A DNA stretch of 48,625 nt from Actinomycetes bacterium. GTDB taxonomy: Bacteria; Actinomycetota; Thermoleophilia; Gaiellales; F1-60-MAGs149. Location of the stretch: NCBI GenBank assembly GCA_025360225.1, contig JANYCN010000082.1, forward strand, positions 1 to 48,625. The letters are read 5' to 3'. The position numbers were made by a program, and so were the translations under genes. The notes beneath the pieces were generated by a model that was not told the origin of the DNA, did not search any database, and saw only the letters and a list, made by a program, of their open reading frames with translations. This document shows, one piece after another, positions 25,301 to 34,107 of this stretch (positions within the stretch are counted from its first letter, which is position 1; each line of letters starts with the position of its first letter).

Positions 25301-26349
25301 ACGAGGAGACCCTCGCCACGATCGACGGATGGCTCGCGGAAGGCCACCAGGTGGCGGTGTCACAGGTGGTCCGCACCTACTCCTCCGCCCCGCGTCCGAT
25401 CGGCAGCATCTTCGCCGTCTCGTCGCATGGTCGGATGGCCGGTTCGGTGTCGGGCGGGTGCGTCGAGGGGGCGATCTTCCTCGAGGCAGAGGACCTGTTC
25501 GCCGGAAACGTCGGTGGGCCACGGCTCCTGCACTACGGCATCACCGATGAGATCGCCGGCAACGTCGGCCTCGCTTGCGGCGGTGAGCTCTGGGTGTCGC
25601 TCGACCACCACCGCGCACGCCCGGACCTGCGCCGCGGAGCGATCGTCACCGCCGTGACCGGCCCGAGTGCGGGGGCTCGCCTCGTCCTCGACGTCGATGC
25701 CAGCAGCGTCGAGAGCGAGCTCCGCGGGGCCCTCCACGACGCTGCGCTCGCCGCCGCGAACGACGCCGTCACCCGCGAGGAGTCCTCCGCACACGACCTC
25801 GAGACGAGCCAGCTGTTCGTCGAGGCGATCTTCCCGCCACACCGCCTCGTGATCGTCGGTGCCGTTGACACGGCCGAGGCGGTGTGCCGCCTCGCCGGGC
25901 AGCTCGGGTGGCGCAGCGTCGTGATCGACCCGCGCGGTCGGTTCGCGACGACCGAGCGGCTGCCGAGCGCGGGCACCGTGATCGCCCGTTGGCCGGAGGA
26001 CGGGTTCGCGACGATCGAGCTCGAGCAGTCCGACTCGGTGATCGTCCTCACGCACGACCCGAAGATCGACGATCCCGCGCTCGTCGCGGCCCTCGCCGCG
26101 GGCGCGAGCTACGTCGGCGCCCTCGGCTCGCGCCGTACGCAGGCGAAGCGCGCCGAGCGGCTGCTCGAGCAGGGCGTGCCGGCCGGCGACGTCGAGCGCG
26201 TGTACGGCCCGGTCGGGCTCGACATCGGCGCCCACACGCCAGCCGAGACGGCCGTCTCGATCGTCGCCGAGGTGATCGCCCACCGCGCCGGCAGGTCAGG
26301 CAGGCGGCTCGTCGTGACGACCGGACGGATCCATCCGACGACGGAGTAG
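25297..26349 (+). CDS. XdhC/CoxI family molybdoenzyme maturation protein
   Basis: A 350-residue protein. The N-terminal XdhC domain has VSQVVRTYSSAPRPIGSIFAV, MAGSVSGGCVEGAIFLEA and EIAGNVGLACGGELWV; the conserved cysteines in SGGC and LACGG are present. The C-terminal part is a Rossmann-like domain (HRLVIVGAVDTAEAVCRLA, VIDPRGRFA, LTHDPKIDDPALVAAL, YVGALGSRRTQAKRAERL). XdhC proteins bind or sulfurate molybdenum cofactor before insertion into xanthine dehydrogenase-family enzymes. With the MoxR and VWA genes it forms a CO-dehydrogenase-type maturation module. Its target enzyme is not in the window; the Mo protein at 7793 belongs to a different family. Confidence 0.92.
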   Translation: MNEETLATIDGWLAEGHQVAVSQVVRTYSSAPRPIGSIFAVSSHGRMAGSVSGGCVEGAIFLEAEDLFAGNVGGPRLLHYGITDEIAGNVGLACGGELWVSLDHHRARPDLRRGAIVTAVTGPSAGARLVLDVDASSVESELRGALHDAALAAANDAVTREESSAHDLETSQLFVEAIFPPHRLVIVGAVDTAEAVCRLAGQLGWRSVVIDPRGRFATTERLPSAGTVIARWPEDGFATIELEQSDSVIVLTHDPKIDDPALVAALAAGASYVGALGSRRTQAKRAERLLEQGVPAGDVERVYGPVGLDIGAHTPAETAVSIVAEVIAHRAGRSGRRLVVTTGRIHPTTE

Positions 26350-26355
26350 CACCGC

Positions 26356-26955
26356 GTGATCCTCTACAACTCGCAGGTCTCGGGCAACTGCTACAAGGTG
26401 CGCCTCGTGCTTGCCCGTCTCGGCGCGAGCTACGAGCGCCGTGAGCTCTCCGTCAGCGACCGCACGGACCGCGCCGAGGTGCTCGGTGGACTGAACCCGG
26501 CGCTGCGCGTGCCGACGCTGGTGCTCGATGACGGGCGCGCGCTCGGCGAGTCTGGCGCGATCACGTGGTTCCTCGCCGAGGGCACCGACCTCGTGCCATC
26601 TGACCCGTTCAGCCGCGCGCAGGTGCTGCAGTGGTTGTTCTTCGAGCAGTACGACCACGAGCCGGCGATCGCCGCCGTGCGCTTCTGGGTCGCCTACTCG
26701 GGACGACCAGAGGCGTTCACCCACCTGCTGGAGGAGCGACGTGCGGCCGGCCACCGAGCCCTCGCCGCGATGGAAACGCACCTCACAGGACGCCAGTACC
26801 TCGTCGGTGAGACGCTCACCCTTGCGGACGTCGCGCTCTACGCGTACACCCACGTCGCGCCAGAAGGCGGCTTCGACCTCGCTGCGTACCCGTCGATCGG
26901 AGCGTGGCTTGATCGCGTCGCCGGAGACCCGCACCACGTGCCAATGGATGCATAA
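26356..26955 (+). CDS. Glutathione S-transferase family protein
   Basis: A 199-residue GST-fold protein. The N-terminal thioredoxin-like domain begins ILYNSQVSGNCYKVRLVLARLGASYERREL, with the serine/asparagine/cysteine segment at 6-12 where catalytic residues usually sit; LNPALRVPTLVLDDGRALGESGAITWFLAE contains the cis-proline and the glutathione-binding E-S pair. The helical C-terminal domain contains LTLADVALYAYTHVA. Actinobacteria rarely make glutathione, so the true thiol may differ. GTG start 6 bases after the XdhC stop. Its last codons overlap the thioesterase start by 8 bases. Confidence 0.88.
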   Translation: MILYNSQVSGNCYKVRLVLARLGASYERRELSVSDRTDRAEVLGGLNPALRVPTLVLDDGRALGESGAITWFLAEGTDLVPSDPFSRAQVLQWLFFEQYDHEPAIAAVRFWVAYSGRPEAFTHLLEERRAAGHRALAAMETHLTGRQYLVGETLTLADVALYAYTHVAPEGGFDLAAYPSIGAWLDRVAGDPHHVPMDA

Positions 26956-27340
26956 CGCTCGCGTCCGCGCACGGTTCGCCGAGACCGACGCGATGGGCGT
27001 CGTCCACCACGCCGCCTACCTGCCCTGGCTCGAGGAGGCCCGCGTCGCGTACCTGCGGGCGATCGGGCATCCCTACGTCGAGGTGCGCGCCGCCGGCATC
27101 GACATCGCGGTGATCGAGGTCGCCGTGCGCTACCTCGCTCCAGCACGCTTCGACGACGAGATCGACATCGACGTCACGCTCGGCGCAGCGACGGCGGCAC
27201 GGTTCCCGATCAGCTACGTCCTGTCTCGCGGCACCGAGACGATCGCGACAGCGACAACGACGCACGCCTGTCTCGACGCAGCGACGGGGCGGCCCGTCCG
27301 CGTGCCTGCGTGGCTACGAGGCGGTACCCTGACACCGTGA
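26948..27340 (+). CDS. Acyl-CoA thioesterase, YbgC/FadM-like hotdog protein
   Basis: A 130-residue single-hotdog 4-HBT family protein. RFAETDAMGVVHHAAYLPWLEEARVAYL near 8-35 holds the conserved aspartate of the 4-hydroxybenzoyl-CoA thioesterase family. The later EVAVRYLAPARFDDEIDIDV and ATTTHACLD fit the beta-sheet of the fold. Start ATG 26948; the much longer in-frame reading from 26528 lies in the GST shadow and is rejected. It is sandwiched between the GST stop (8-base overlap) and guaB (GTGA overlap). Confidence 0.85.
   Translation: MHNARVRARFAETDAMGVVHHAAYLPWLEEARVAYLRAIGHPYVEVRAAGIDIAVIEVAVRYLAPARFDDEIDIDVTLGAATAARFPISYVLSRGTETIATATTTHACLDAATGRPVRVPAWLRGGTLTP
27325..27336 (+). promoter_or_regulatory. 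Leaderless-type -10 element inside thioesterase end, before guaB
   Basis: TACCCT (27325-27330), 6-base spacer GACACC, GTG at 27337. It lies within the last codons of the thioesterase gene, so guaB can probably be transcribed separately. Confidence 0.55.
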
Positions 27341-28773
27341 CCGCTTTCCCGCTCGCCCTCACCTACGACGACGTGCTCCTCGTGCCCCGCCGCTCCGGCG
27401 TGCAGTCGCGCGGAGACGTCTCCACCGCGTCGCGCTTCACCCGCGCGCTGACGCTCGCAGCACCGATCGTCGCGGCGAACATGGAGACGGTGTGCGAGGC
27501 GCGGATGGCGATCGAGATGGCGCGAGTCGGTGGCATCGGCGTGATCCACCGGTTCCTCACCGTCGGCGCGCAGGTCGCCGAGGTTGAGCGGGTGAAGCGC
27601 GCCGAGAACCTCGTGATCGTCAACCCGTACGCGATCGCCGGGACAGCGTCGATCGCCGATGCGCGCGCCGAGATGCGACTGCGCGACGTCTCGAGCCTGC
27701 TGGTCGTTGACGAGGCAGGCCGCCTCGCCGGGATCCTGACAACACGCGACCTCGTCCTCTCGCCTGCGCCGAGCGACCGGGTCACCCTGCACGCCACGCC
27801 GCTCGACCGCCTGATCACGGCGCCGGTCGACACCGACACGGAAGCCGCGCGCGAGCTGCTGCACCGCCATCGGCTGGAGAAGCTGCCGATCGTCGACGGG
27901 GACGGGCGGGCGACAGGCCTGATCACGATGCGCGATCTCGTTGCGCTTCGCGATCGCCCGCTGGCGTCGAAGGACGCGCGTGGCCGGCTGCTCGTCGGCG
28001 CGGCGATCGGCGTCCGTGGGGACTGGATCGAGCGCTCCCACGCGCTCGTTGCGGCCGGCGCCGACGCCCTCGTGCTGGACATCGCCCACGGGCACGCTGA
28101 GCACGCCGTGCGCGCGCTCGAGCAGCTGCGCAGCGAGCTGCCTGGCACCCAGCTCGTCGCCGGCAACGTCGCGACCGGTGACGGTGCGCGAGACCTGTGC
28201 CTCGCCGGCGCCGACGCGGTCAAGGTCGGCGTCGGTCCCGGCTCCGCGTGCACGACGCGGATCGTTGCCGGCGTCGGCGTGCCGCAGCTGACGGCGGTGC
28301 TCGATGCCGTCGCGGCCTGCCGCGAGCACGACGTCCCGGTGATCGCGGACGGCGGCATCCGCGAGCCTGGTGACGTCGCGAAGGCGATCGCCGCCGGAGC
28401 TGAGACGGTGATGGTCGGCAACCTCCTCGCGGGGACGGACGAGAGCCCTGGCGTCGTCGTCAAGCGTGGCGGGCAGAAGTTCAAGGTGTACCGCGGCATG
28501 GCCTCGGCGGAGGCAACCCGGGTGCGGATGGCAGCGGAGGGCGCTGAGCCGCAAGAGGGCACCGAGCTCACCCAGGTCGTGCCGGAAGGGGTCGAGGCGA
28601 CGGTTCCCTACAGCGACGGTGCGGCCGGCATCGTCGGCCGACTCGTCGGAGGTCTCCGCTCAGCGATGAGCTACGCAGACGCGCGCAGCGTCGCCGAGTT
28701 CCACGCGAACGCCCAGTTCGTGCAGATCACGTACGCGGGTCTGATCGAGTCTCGCCCGCACGATCTGCACTAG
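27337..28773 (+). CDS. guaB: IMP dehydrogenase
   Basis: Oxidises IMP to XMP, the committed step to GMP. It has 478 residues from GTG 27337. [22 protein letters not shown] opens the barrel, and [10 protein letters not shown] is the first substrate motif. Two CBS domains lie at about 90-205. The DIAHGH segment near 250 and the active-site loop [20 protein letters not shown], with the catalytic cysteine at about 305, fit IMPDH rather than GMP reductase; the mobile flap contains [10 protein letters not shown] second guaB-like gene elsewhere is common in Actinobacteria and cannot be excluded. Its 3' end overlaps the convergent small gene at 28727. Confidence 0.93.
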   Translation: MTAFPLALTYDDVLLVPRRSGVQSRGDVSTASRFTRALTLAAPIVAANMETVCEARMAIEMARVGGIGVIHRFLTVGAQVAEVERVKRAENLVIVNPYAIAGTASIADARAEMRLRDVSSLLVVDEAGRLAGILTTRDLVLSPAPSDRVTLHATPLDRLITAPVDTDTEAARELLHRHRLEKLPIVDGDGRATGLITMRDLVALRDRPLASKDARGRLLVGAAIGVRGDWIERSHALVAAGADALVLDIAHGHAEHAVRALEQLRSELPGTQLVAGNVATGDGARDLCLAGADAVKVGVGPGSACTTRIVAGVGVPQLTAVLDAVAACREHDVPVIADGGIREPGDVAKAIAAGAETVMVGNLLAGTDESPGVVVKRGGQKFKVYRGMASAEATRVRMAAEGAEPQEGTELTQVVPEGVEATVPYSDGAAGIVGRLVGGLRSAMSYADARSVAEFHANAQFVQITYAGLIESRPHDLH

Positions 28774-29026
28774 ACGCGTCGTCCGTCAGGCGAGGACGCG
28801 TGCCGAAGATCGGCACGCGGCGCAGACGCTTGCGTTCCGTCGTGATTGCCCGCAGGTTCGCGTACGGCACCTCGACGAGGTCGAGCGTGTGCTCATCCGG
28901 GTCGAGGATCTCGACGAGCGCGACGCCGGTGCGAGCCAGCCGAACCCGTCCGATCGTCCCGACCGGCCAGCCGTCGACCACATCGAGCAGGGCGACGCGG
29001 TCGCCAAAGCCAGCGCGGGTGATCAC
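28727..29026 (-). CDS. Small unknown beta-rich protein
   Basis: Not recognised; 99 residues. GDRVALLDVVDGWPVGTIGRVRLARTGVALVEILDPDEHTLDLVEVPYANLRAI (residues 8-61) reads as a short beta-barrel of SH3/KOW type; the tail after about 70 is charged and disordered-looking. The start is GTG with a GGAG six bases upstream. It follows the phosphoesterase-hemoglobin gene by 49 bases on the same strand, and its last 47 bases overlap the convergent guaB end. The ribosome site and beta pattern favour a real gene. Confidence 0.55.
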   Translation of the reverse strand: MITRAGFGDRVALLDVVDGWPVGTIGRVRLARTGVALVEILDPDEHTLDLVEVPYANLRAITTERKRLRRVPIFGTRPRLTDDASSADRAGETRSDPRT

Positions 29027-29075
29027 TGCACTCCGGATTCGCCCGGCGGCGCGTACCTCCTTCCGCGGGGCGCCG

Positions 29076-30059
29076 TCAGGTTCTGACGGTTTCCCGACGG
29101 TTCACGAGGGCGTCCGCCGCGCCGATCAGGTAGTCCCAGAGCATGTCGTCGAGGTCGTCCGCCAGGTGCTCCTCGTCGAGCGCGCGCCGCATGTGCTGCA
29201 GCCAGCGGTCGCGGGCCTGCTCGTCGATCGGGAACGTCGCGTGACGCATCCGCAGGCGAGGGTGTCCGCGCTCGTCGGAGTACGTCGTCGGGCCGCCCCA
29301 GTACTGCTCGAGGAAGCCCCGGAGCCGGTCCTCGGCCGGCCCGAGATCGGCGCCCGGATAGAGCGGCCGGAGAATCTCGTCACCCGCGACGCCACCGTAG
29401 AAGCGCAGTACCAGGCGCTCGAAGAACGGGTGCCCGCCGAGCCGCGCGTACGGCGTCGCGACGGCCCGGGCCTCGAACTCGACGACGACCTCGTCGGGAG
29501 AAGGCGGAGACGGAACGAGGTCGCCGTCGTAGCGCGTGCGGCGAAGCTCGACGTCGGGGCCGAGGATCGCCCAGTACGCCCCGGGCGCGACCTCGTAGGG
29601 CATGCCGACGCTGCCCGGATTCACGATCCGGTGCCGACCGTGCCTGCGGTCGAGCTGCATGTGCGTGTGGCCACCGACCACGACGCTCTCGACGACGCGC
29701 GCGAGGATCGGCGCGAGACGATCAGCGGGAGTCGCCCGTGTCACGATCTCCTCGTCGGAGCGTGGCGTCCCGTGGCAGAACCGCGTCGGGCCGAGCCCGG
29801 CGATGTCGAGGACGACCGTCACGGCGCGCGTGGCGAGCTCGGGATGGGCGTCGAGCAGCTCGCGGTCGGCGTTCCCCATGATCGCGTGCACCGGCAGGGC
29901 GACGGCCGCGAGGAGCCGCAACGTCTCGGCGGGGGACGGCCCGGCAGCCACGTCGCCGCAGTCGACGATCGCGTCGACCTCCTCCTCTCCGATCTCCGCC
30001 AGCACCGCCGCCAGCGCCGGGGCGTTGCCGTGGGCGTCCGCGATCACCGCGACGCGCAT
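29076..30059 (-). CDS. Metallophosphoesterase fused to group II truncated hemoglobin
   Basis: One uninterrupted 327-residue frame with two domains. Residues 1-180 are a YfcE/MJ0936-like calcineurin phosphoesterase with all metal motifs: DAH (8-10), GD (35-36), GNAD (62-65) and GHTH (130-133). After a proline-rich linker, residues 205-322 are a trHbO-type globin. The proximal histidine is at 273 (RMRHATF), with aromatic heme-pocket residues Y221 (B10), Y234 (CD1) and W286 (G8), plus the strongly conserved [12 protein letters not shown] and [10 protein letters not shown] stretches. Cytosolic. It overlaps the MOSC gene by 16 bases. A heme-gas-sensing or oxygen-coupled phosphodiesterase is possible; the substrate is unknown. 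Confidence 0.9.
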   Translation of the reverse strand: MRVAVIADAHGNAPALAAVLAEIGEEEVDAIVDCGDVAAGPSPAETLRLLAAVALPVHAIMGNADRELLDAHPELATRAVTVVLDIAGLGPTRFCHGTPRSDEEIVTRATPADRLAPILARVVESVVVGGHTHMQLDRRHGRHRIVNPGSVGMPYEVAPGAYWAILGPDVELRRTRYDGDLVPSPPSPDEVVVEFEARAVATPYARLGGHPFFERLVLRFYGGVAGDEILRPLYPGADLGPAEDRLRGFLEQYWGGPTTYSDERGHPRLRMRHATFPIDEQARDRWLQHMRRALDEEHLADDLDDMLWDYLIGAADALVNRRETVRT

Positions 30060-30688
30060 GCCAGCCGCTCCTCGATGTCTGCGCGGGCACGGATCGCGAT
30101 CGGCGCGCGCAGCGCGTCCGCGAGCCGCTCCGCTGACGCCTTGCGGTCGTAGTAGAGCTCCGCCAGCGCGAGGATCGGAAGCTGCGACCGGTTCGAGAGG
30201 TCGAGCGCCACCTGATCACCGGAACGCACCGATCCGGTCGCGAGCACGCGAAGGTACGGCCCTGGCCGGCCGGCGCGGGCGAAGCGCTTGACGAACTGCG
30301 GGTCGCCCATCCGCGCCGCGAGCGTCGCGCACGGGATCCGCGGCGACGTCACCTCGAGCACCAAGTCGGCGCCGACGCGAAGGCGATCGCCGATGAACAG
30401 GTCGGCGCTCTCAAGCCCCTCGACGGTGAGGTTCTCACCGAACGTGCCAGGGGCAAGCTCGCCGCCGAGCTCGCTCGACCACCAGGCGTAGTCCTCGGTC
30501 GTGTAGGCGTAGACCGCCTGGTCGGGACCGCCGTGGTGCCGGGTCGACGCGACGCGGTCTCCCGCGAGCCCACCCATGCCAACCTGCACGGCGCGTACCG
30601 TCGCCAACTTGTTGATCGCGGTCCGATGCCGGCGACCGGCAAGGTCGACGAGATGAGGCGTGCCGACGTTGACCGAGGCGAGGCGCAT
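30044..30688 (-). CDS. MOSC domain protein, YiiM-like
   Basis: A 214-residue protein. [48 protein letters not shown] and [24 protein letters not shown] are typical of the YiiM/MOSC family; the conserved cysteine is in [17 protein letters not shown] proteins handle the sulfur of molybdenum cofactors and are involved in detoxifying N-hydroxylated compounds. The C-terminal ~60 residues are a helical 3-alpha-type extension. It is divergent from the amidase, with about 20 bases between the starts. Its stop lies 16 bases inside the phosphoesterase-hemoglobin gene, so the two are probably co-expressed. Confidence 0.88.
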   Translation of the reverse strand: MRLASVNVGTPHLVDLAGRRHRTAINKLATVRAVQVGMGGLAGDRVASTRHHGGPDQAVYAYTTEDYAWWSSELGGELAPGTFGENLTVEGLESADLFIGDRLRVGADLVLEVTSPRIPCATLAARMGDPQFVKRFARAGRPGPYLRVLATGSVRSGDQVALDLSNRSQLPILALAELYYDRKASAERLADALRAPIAIRARADIEERLACASR

Positions 30689-30696
30689 CCGAGCAG

Positions 30697-30708
30697 TATC
30701 CTGTACCC
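30697..30708 (+). promoter_or_regulatory. Leaderless-type -10 element before amidase
   Basis: TATCCT (30697-30702), 6-base spacer GTACCC, GTG at 30709. The spacer is identical to the one before the btpA-family gene. Confidence 0.6.
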
Positions 30709-31842
30709 GTGAGCGAGCCGCTGAACGTCTTCATCACGCCGGTCCCGTCAACCGGGACGCGCCGCTGCGGCGTGAAGGACCTGATCGACACGGCAGGGAT
30801 CCGCACGACGTACGGGTCGCGTGTCTACGGCGACCATGTCCCGACGGCTGACGCGACGGCCTGGGCGAGGTTGAAGGCGGCCGGGTGGACGCTGGTCGGT
30901 AAGACGAACCTGCACGAGTTCGCCTACGGCACGACCTCACAGAACGAGTGGTACGGCGCGGTCGGCAATCCGCGCGATCCGCTGCGCTGTGCGGGCGGCA
31001 GCTCCGGCGGGTCAGCGGCGGGCATCGTCACCGGCGACTTCGAGCTCGGGCTCGGCACGGACACCGCCGGTTCGATCCGTATCCCCGCCGCGTGGTGCGG
31101 CGTGGTCGGCTTCAAGCCGACGTTCGGCGCTGTCCCGACGGACGGCGTGTTCCCGCTCGTTCCGTGGATGGATCACGTCGGCCCGATCGCCGCCGATGTC
31201 GCGACCTGCGCGGAGGCGTTCGCCGCGCTCGCCGACCGGCCGTTGGTGTCGGCGGCACGCCCTCTCGCCGGCGCTCGCGTCGGCGTCCCGCGGGAGAGCG
31301 GCGACCTCGATCCGTCGATCTCGGGCGTCGTCTCCGCCGCCCTCATGCGATGCCGCGAGGCAGGGGCGGAGCTCGTGCTGTACGACCACGTCCACCCGCC
31401 CGCCTCCGCCCTCCGGCTCCGTCAGGCGGCGGTGGCGTTCGTCCACCGCGCGACGTATCCAACACGCCGCGACGAGTACTCCGAGAACGTGCGGAGGAAG
31501 ATCGACCTCGGGCTCGAGCCGTTCAGCCACCTCGAAGCCCTCGCGGCCTGGGCCGAGCTTGAGGCGTGGAAGGCGGCGTACGCGGAGGCGACCGCGCACG
31601 TCGACGTGGTCGCGATGGCGACGGTGCCGATCCCACCGCCGCTCCTCGACGTCGACGAGGCGGTGGTGCGCAAGGGCGCGACGCTCCACACGGCGGCGTT
31701 CAACTACCTCGGCTGGGCGTCGATCACGCTCCCGTGCGGCGCCGACGCGCGCGGCCTCCCGGTGGGCCTGATGCTCTCGGCGCCGTCCGATGACGCCGTC
31801 CTCGCCGTCGCACGCAGCGTCGAGCGGCTCCTCCGCTCGTAG
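30709..31842 (+). CDS. Amidase signature family enzyme
   Basis: Hydrolyses an amide bond; the substrate is unknown. The Ser-cisSer-Lys triad is visible: lysine in GVKDLID (21-27), GGSSGGSAAG (near 93-102), and the nucleophile serine in GTDTAGSIRIPAAWCGVVGFKPT (near 117-139). At 377 residues it is shorter than typical amidases (~450); the region before the catalytic lysine is nearly absent. It starts at GTG 30709 behind a leaderless-type promoter. It is not a GatA: no gatB or gatC is nearby and the N-terminal helix is missing. Confidence 0.88.
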   Translation: MSEPLNVFITPVPSTGTRRCGVKDLIDTAGIRTTYGSRVYGDHVPTADATAWARLKAAGWTLVGKTNLHEFAYGTTSQNEWYGAVGNPRDPLRCAGGSSGGSAAGIVTGDFELGLGTDTAGSIRIPAAWCGVVGFKPTFGAVPTDGVFPLVPWMDHVGPIAADVATCAEAFAALADRPLVSAARPLAGARVGVPRESGDLDPSISGVVSAALMRCREAGAELVLYDHVHPPASALRLRQAAVAFVHRATYPTRRDEYSENVRRKIDLGLEPFSHLEALAAWAELEAWKAAYAEATAHVDVVAMATVPIPPPLLDVDEAVVRKGATLHTAAFNYLGWASITLPCGADARGLPVGLMLSAPSDDAVLAVARSVERLLRS

Positions 31843-31899
31843 CGCCACCGGGTCTGGACCGGAGCGGCGTCGGAACGCGCCGCGGAGCGAGACCTCGCC

Positions 31900-32214
31900 T
31901 CAGAAGAACAACGACCGCATGCGCATCGCGAGGCCGATGTCGCCCTTCACCTTTAGCCGTCCCGTCATGAAGGCAACCTGCGGGTCGAGCGATCCGGCGA
32001 CGACCTTCAGCCAGCTCTCAGCCGACGAGATGACGGTGATCGTCGGCGCAGGGTGCTCCCCGCTCGCAACGCTGCACGTGCCGTCGTGCACGACGACGTG
32101 CCAGCTCCCGCCGCCATCACCCGACAGCACGAACTGGAACACGGCCGCGAGTCCCGTCGCACGGTCTGCGTGGAAGTGGTCGGGAAGGTCAGCAAAGAAC
32201 TGTTGAGCGGTCAT
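31900..32214 (-). CDS. SCP2 sterol-binding domain protein
   Basis: A 104-residue single SCP2-fold protein. It starts MTAQQFFADLPDHFHADRATGLAAVFQFVLSG and includes the hallmark TITVISSAESWLKVVAGSLDPQVAFMTGRLKVKGDIGLAMRM. Such small proteins bind hydrophobic ligands, perhaps acyl-CoA. It is transcribed away from the acyl-CoA dehydrogenase gene through a shared 52-base AT-rich intergenic region; GGAGGCG precedes its ATG. A role with the neighbouring acyl-CoA enzyme is likely but not proven. Confidence 0.9.
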   Translation of the reverse strand: MTAQQFFADLPDHFHADRATGLAAVFQFVLSGDGGGSWHVVVHDGTCSVASGEHPAPTITVISSAESWLKVVAGSLDPQVAFMTGRLKVKGDIGLAMRMRSLFF

Positions 32215-32221
32215 CCGCGCC

Positions 32222-32261
32222 TCCGAATCCTATATTCTATGAACATTACACTCTGAAGGAG
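32222..32261. promoter_or_regulatory. Divergent promoter between SCP2 and acyl-CoA dehydrogenase genes
   Basis: An AT-rich patch in a GC-rich genome. Plus strand: TACACT (32247-32252), then a Shine-Dalgarno AAGGAG before GTG 32267. Minus strand: TAGAAT (32240 to 32235), then GGAGGCG before ATG 32214. The two -10 elements are back to back and within reach of one regulator; the GntR gene downstream is the obvious candidate. Confidence 0.55.
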
Positions 32262-32266
32262 CTCCG

Positions 32267-33454
32267 GTGTCCCGCAGTTCGACCACGACGCGCCCGATCA
32301 ACCCCCACGACTACCTCGAGATCGACACCTTGCTCGACGACGAGGAGAGGCTCGTTCGCGACACGGTACGACAGTGGGTGCGCGATCGCGTCCTACCGGA
32401 GATCGGTCACTGGTTCGAGGAGGGCTACCTGCCGATGGAGCTCGCGCCCGAGCTTGGCAAGCTCGGGCTGCTCGGCATGCACCTCGAGGGCTACGGCTGC
32501 CCGGGGGCAAGCGCGGTCGCCTACGGGCTCACGTGCCTCGAGCTCGAAGCGGGCGACTCCGGCCTGCGCAGCCTCGTGTCGGTACAGGGATCGCTGGCGA
32601 TGTTCGCGATCCACAACTGGGGCTCCGAGGAGCAGAGACAGCGGTGGCTGCCTCGCATGGCCGCCGGGGAGGCGCTAGGGTGCTTCGGCCTCACGGAACC
32701 GGACGCCGGCTCCGATCCCGGTGCGATGCGTACCCGCGCGCGCCGCGACGGTGACGACTGGGTGATCAACGGAACGAAGATGTGGATCACGAACGGGTCG
32801 GTTGCTGACGTGGCAGTCGTGTGGGCGCAGACCGACGACGGGATCCGCGGCTTCCTCGTCGAGAAGGGCGCGAAGGGGTTCACGACACCCGACATCAAGC
32901 ACAAGATCTCGCTTCGCGCCTCGATCACCTCGGAGCTCGTGCTCGAGGACGTCCGCGTCCCGGCCGACGCGATGTTTCCCGACGTCAGGGGCCTCCGCGG
33001 GCCGTTGTCGTGCCTGAACGAGGCGCGTTACGGGATCGTCTGGGGCGCCGTCGGGGCTGGCCGCGCATGCTACGAGTCAGCGCTCGAGTACGCGAAGACG
33101 CGCATCGCGTTTGGCAAGCCGATCGGCGGGACGCAGATCCAGCAGCAGAAGCTGGCCGAGATGGCCCTCGAGGTGAACCGCGGGATGCTCGTGGCGCTCC
33201 AGATCGGCCGCCTGAAGGACGCGGGGACGGTGCGGCCCGAGCACGTCAGCATGGGAAAGTTTGGCAACGTCCGCGGTGCGCTGGAGATCGCGCGGTCGGC
33301 GCGCACGGTGCTTGGCGGCAACGGCATCACGCTCGAGTACCCGGTCATCCGGCACATGAACAACCTCGAGTCGGTCTACACCTATGAGGGCACGCACGAC
33401 GTGCATGCGCTGGTGATCGGCGGCGCCGTCACCGGGATCCAAGCTTTCCGATGA
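32267..33454 (+). CDS. gcdH: Acyl-CoA dehydrogenase, glutaryl-CoA dehydrogenase-like
   Basis: A 395-residue FAD enzyme. ALGCFGLTEPDAGSDPGAMRTRA (near 142) and WITNGSVADVAVVWAQT are acyl-CoA dehydrogenase signatures. The C-terminal RTVLGGNGITLEYPVIRHMNNLESVYTYEGTHDVHALVIGGAVTGIQAF has the catalytic glutamate (YEGTHDVH, near 375) as in glutaryl-CoA dehydrogenases, which also decarboxylate. The substrate is therefore probably glutaryl-CoA from lysine or aromatic degradation, though a related short-chain acyl-CoA is possible. The GTG start has a strong AAGGAG. The GntR regulator gene overlaps its stop by 4 bases. Confidence 0.85.
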   Translation: MSRSSTTTRPINPHDYLEIDTLLDDEERLVRDTVRQWVRDRVLPEIGHWFEEGYLPMELAPELGKLGLLGMHLEGYGCPGASAVAYGLTCLELEAGDSGLRSLVSVQGSLAMFAIHNWGSEEQRQRWLPRMAAGEALGCFGLTEPDAGSDPGAMRTRARRDGDDWVINGTKMWITNGSVADVAVVWAQTDDGIRGFLVEKGAKGFTTPDIKHKISLRASITSELVLEDVRVPADAMFPDVRGLRGPLSCLNEARYGIVWGAVGAGRACYESALEYAKTRIAFGKPIGGTQIQQQKLAEMALEVNRGMLVALQIGRLKDAGTVRPEHVSMGKFGNVRGALEIARSARTVLGGNGITLEYPVIRHMNNLESVYTYEGTHDVHALVIGGAVTGIQAFR

Positions 33455-34107
33455 GCGCGGTTCTGGCGACGGCGCAGCAGGTCGCTGTCGCGTGGCTGCG
33501 GCGAGCGATCACCAACGGCGAGCTTCGCCCGGGTGATCGGATCGGGCAGGAGGCTGTCGCGAGCCGCATCGGCGTGAGCTTGATCCCGGTGCGCGAGGCG
33601 CTGAGGATCCTCGAGTCGGAGGGGCTCGCGACGTACGCCCCCCGCCGCGGGTACACCGTCACGCAGCTCGACCTCGCCGATCTGGCGGAGATCTACCGTC
33701 TGCGTGCGCTCGTCGAGAACGATGTCGTGCGCCGTGGGTTGCCGCTCGCGACCGACCTCGACCTCGACGCGATCGCGAAGGCCGAGCACGCCTGCCGGGA
33801 CGCCGCCGCGGAGGGCGACATCGCCGGCGAGCTGGCAGCGAACCGGCGCTTCCACTTCCTGCTCTACGCGATCGGCGCGAGCGATCACGCCCTGCGGCTG
33901 ATCGCTGGCCTGTGGGACGCCACGGAGGCATACCGCGCCCTGTACTACGACCTACCGGATGGCCAGGAAGAGACCGACAGGGCGCACCGGGCGATCGTTG
34001 ACGCCGCGACCGCGCGCGATGCGCACCGGTGCGTTGCAGCGCTCGACGCACACCGCAACCACGCCCTTATGTTGCTAGACGGCGTGCTGGCGCGCGCCGT
34101 CTCGTAG
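33451..34107 (+). CDS. GntR-family transcriptional regulator with FCD domain
   Basis: A 218-residue FadR-subfamily regulator. The winged-helix domain spans about 8-75 (LRRAITNGELRPGDRIGQEAVASRIGVSLIPVREALRILESEGLATYAPRRGYTV). The all-helical FCD ligand-binding domain follows (LRALVENDVVRRGLP, ELAANRRFHFLLYAIG, RAHRAIVDAATARDAHRC) with histidines typical of a metal/ligand site. Translationally coupled to the acyl-CoA dehydrogenase, so it most likely controls that gene and the divergent SCP2 gene in response to an acyl-CoA or organic acid. Confidence 0.9.
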   Translation: MSAVLATAQQVAVAWLRRAITNGELRPGDRIGQEAVASRIGVSLIPVREALRILESEGLATYAPRRGYTVTQLDLADLAEIYRLRALVENDVVRRGLPLATDLDLDAIAKAEHACRDAAAEGDIAGELAANRRFHFLLYAIGASDHALRLIAGLWDATEAYRALYYDLPDGQEETDRAHRAIVDAATARDAHRCVAALDAHRNHALMLLDGVLARAVS

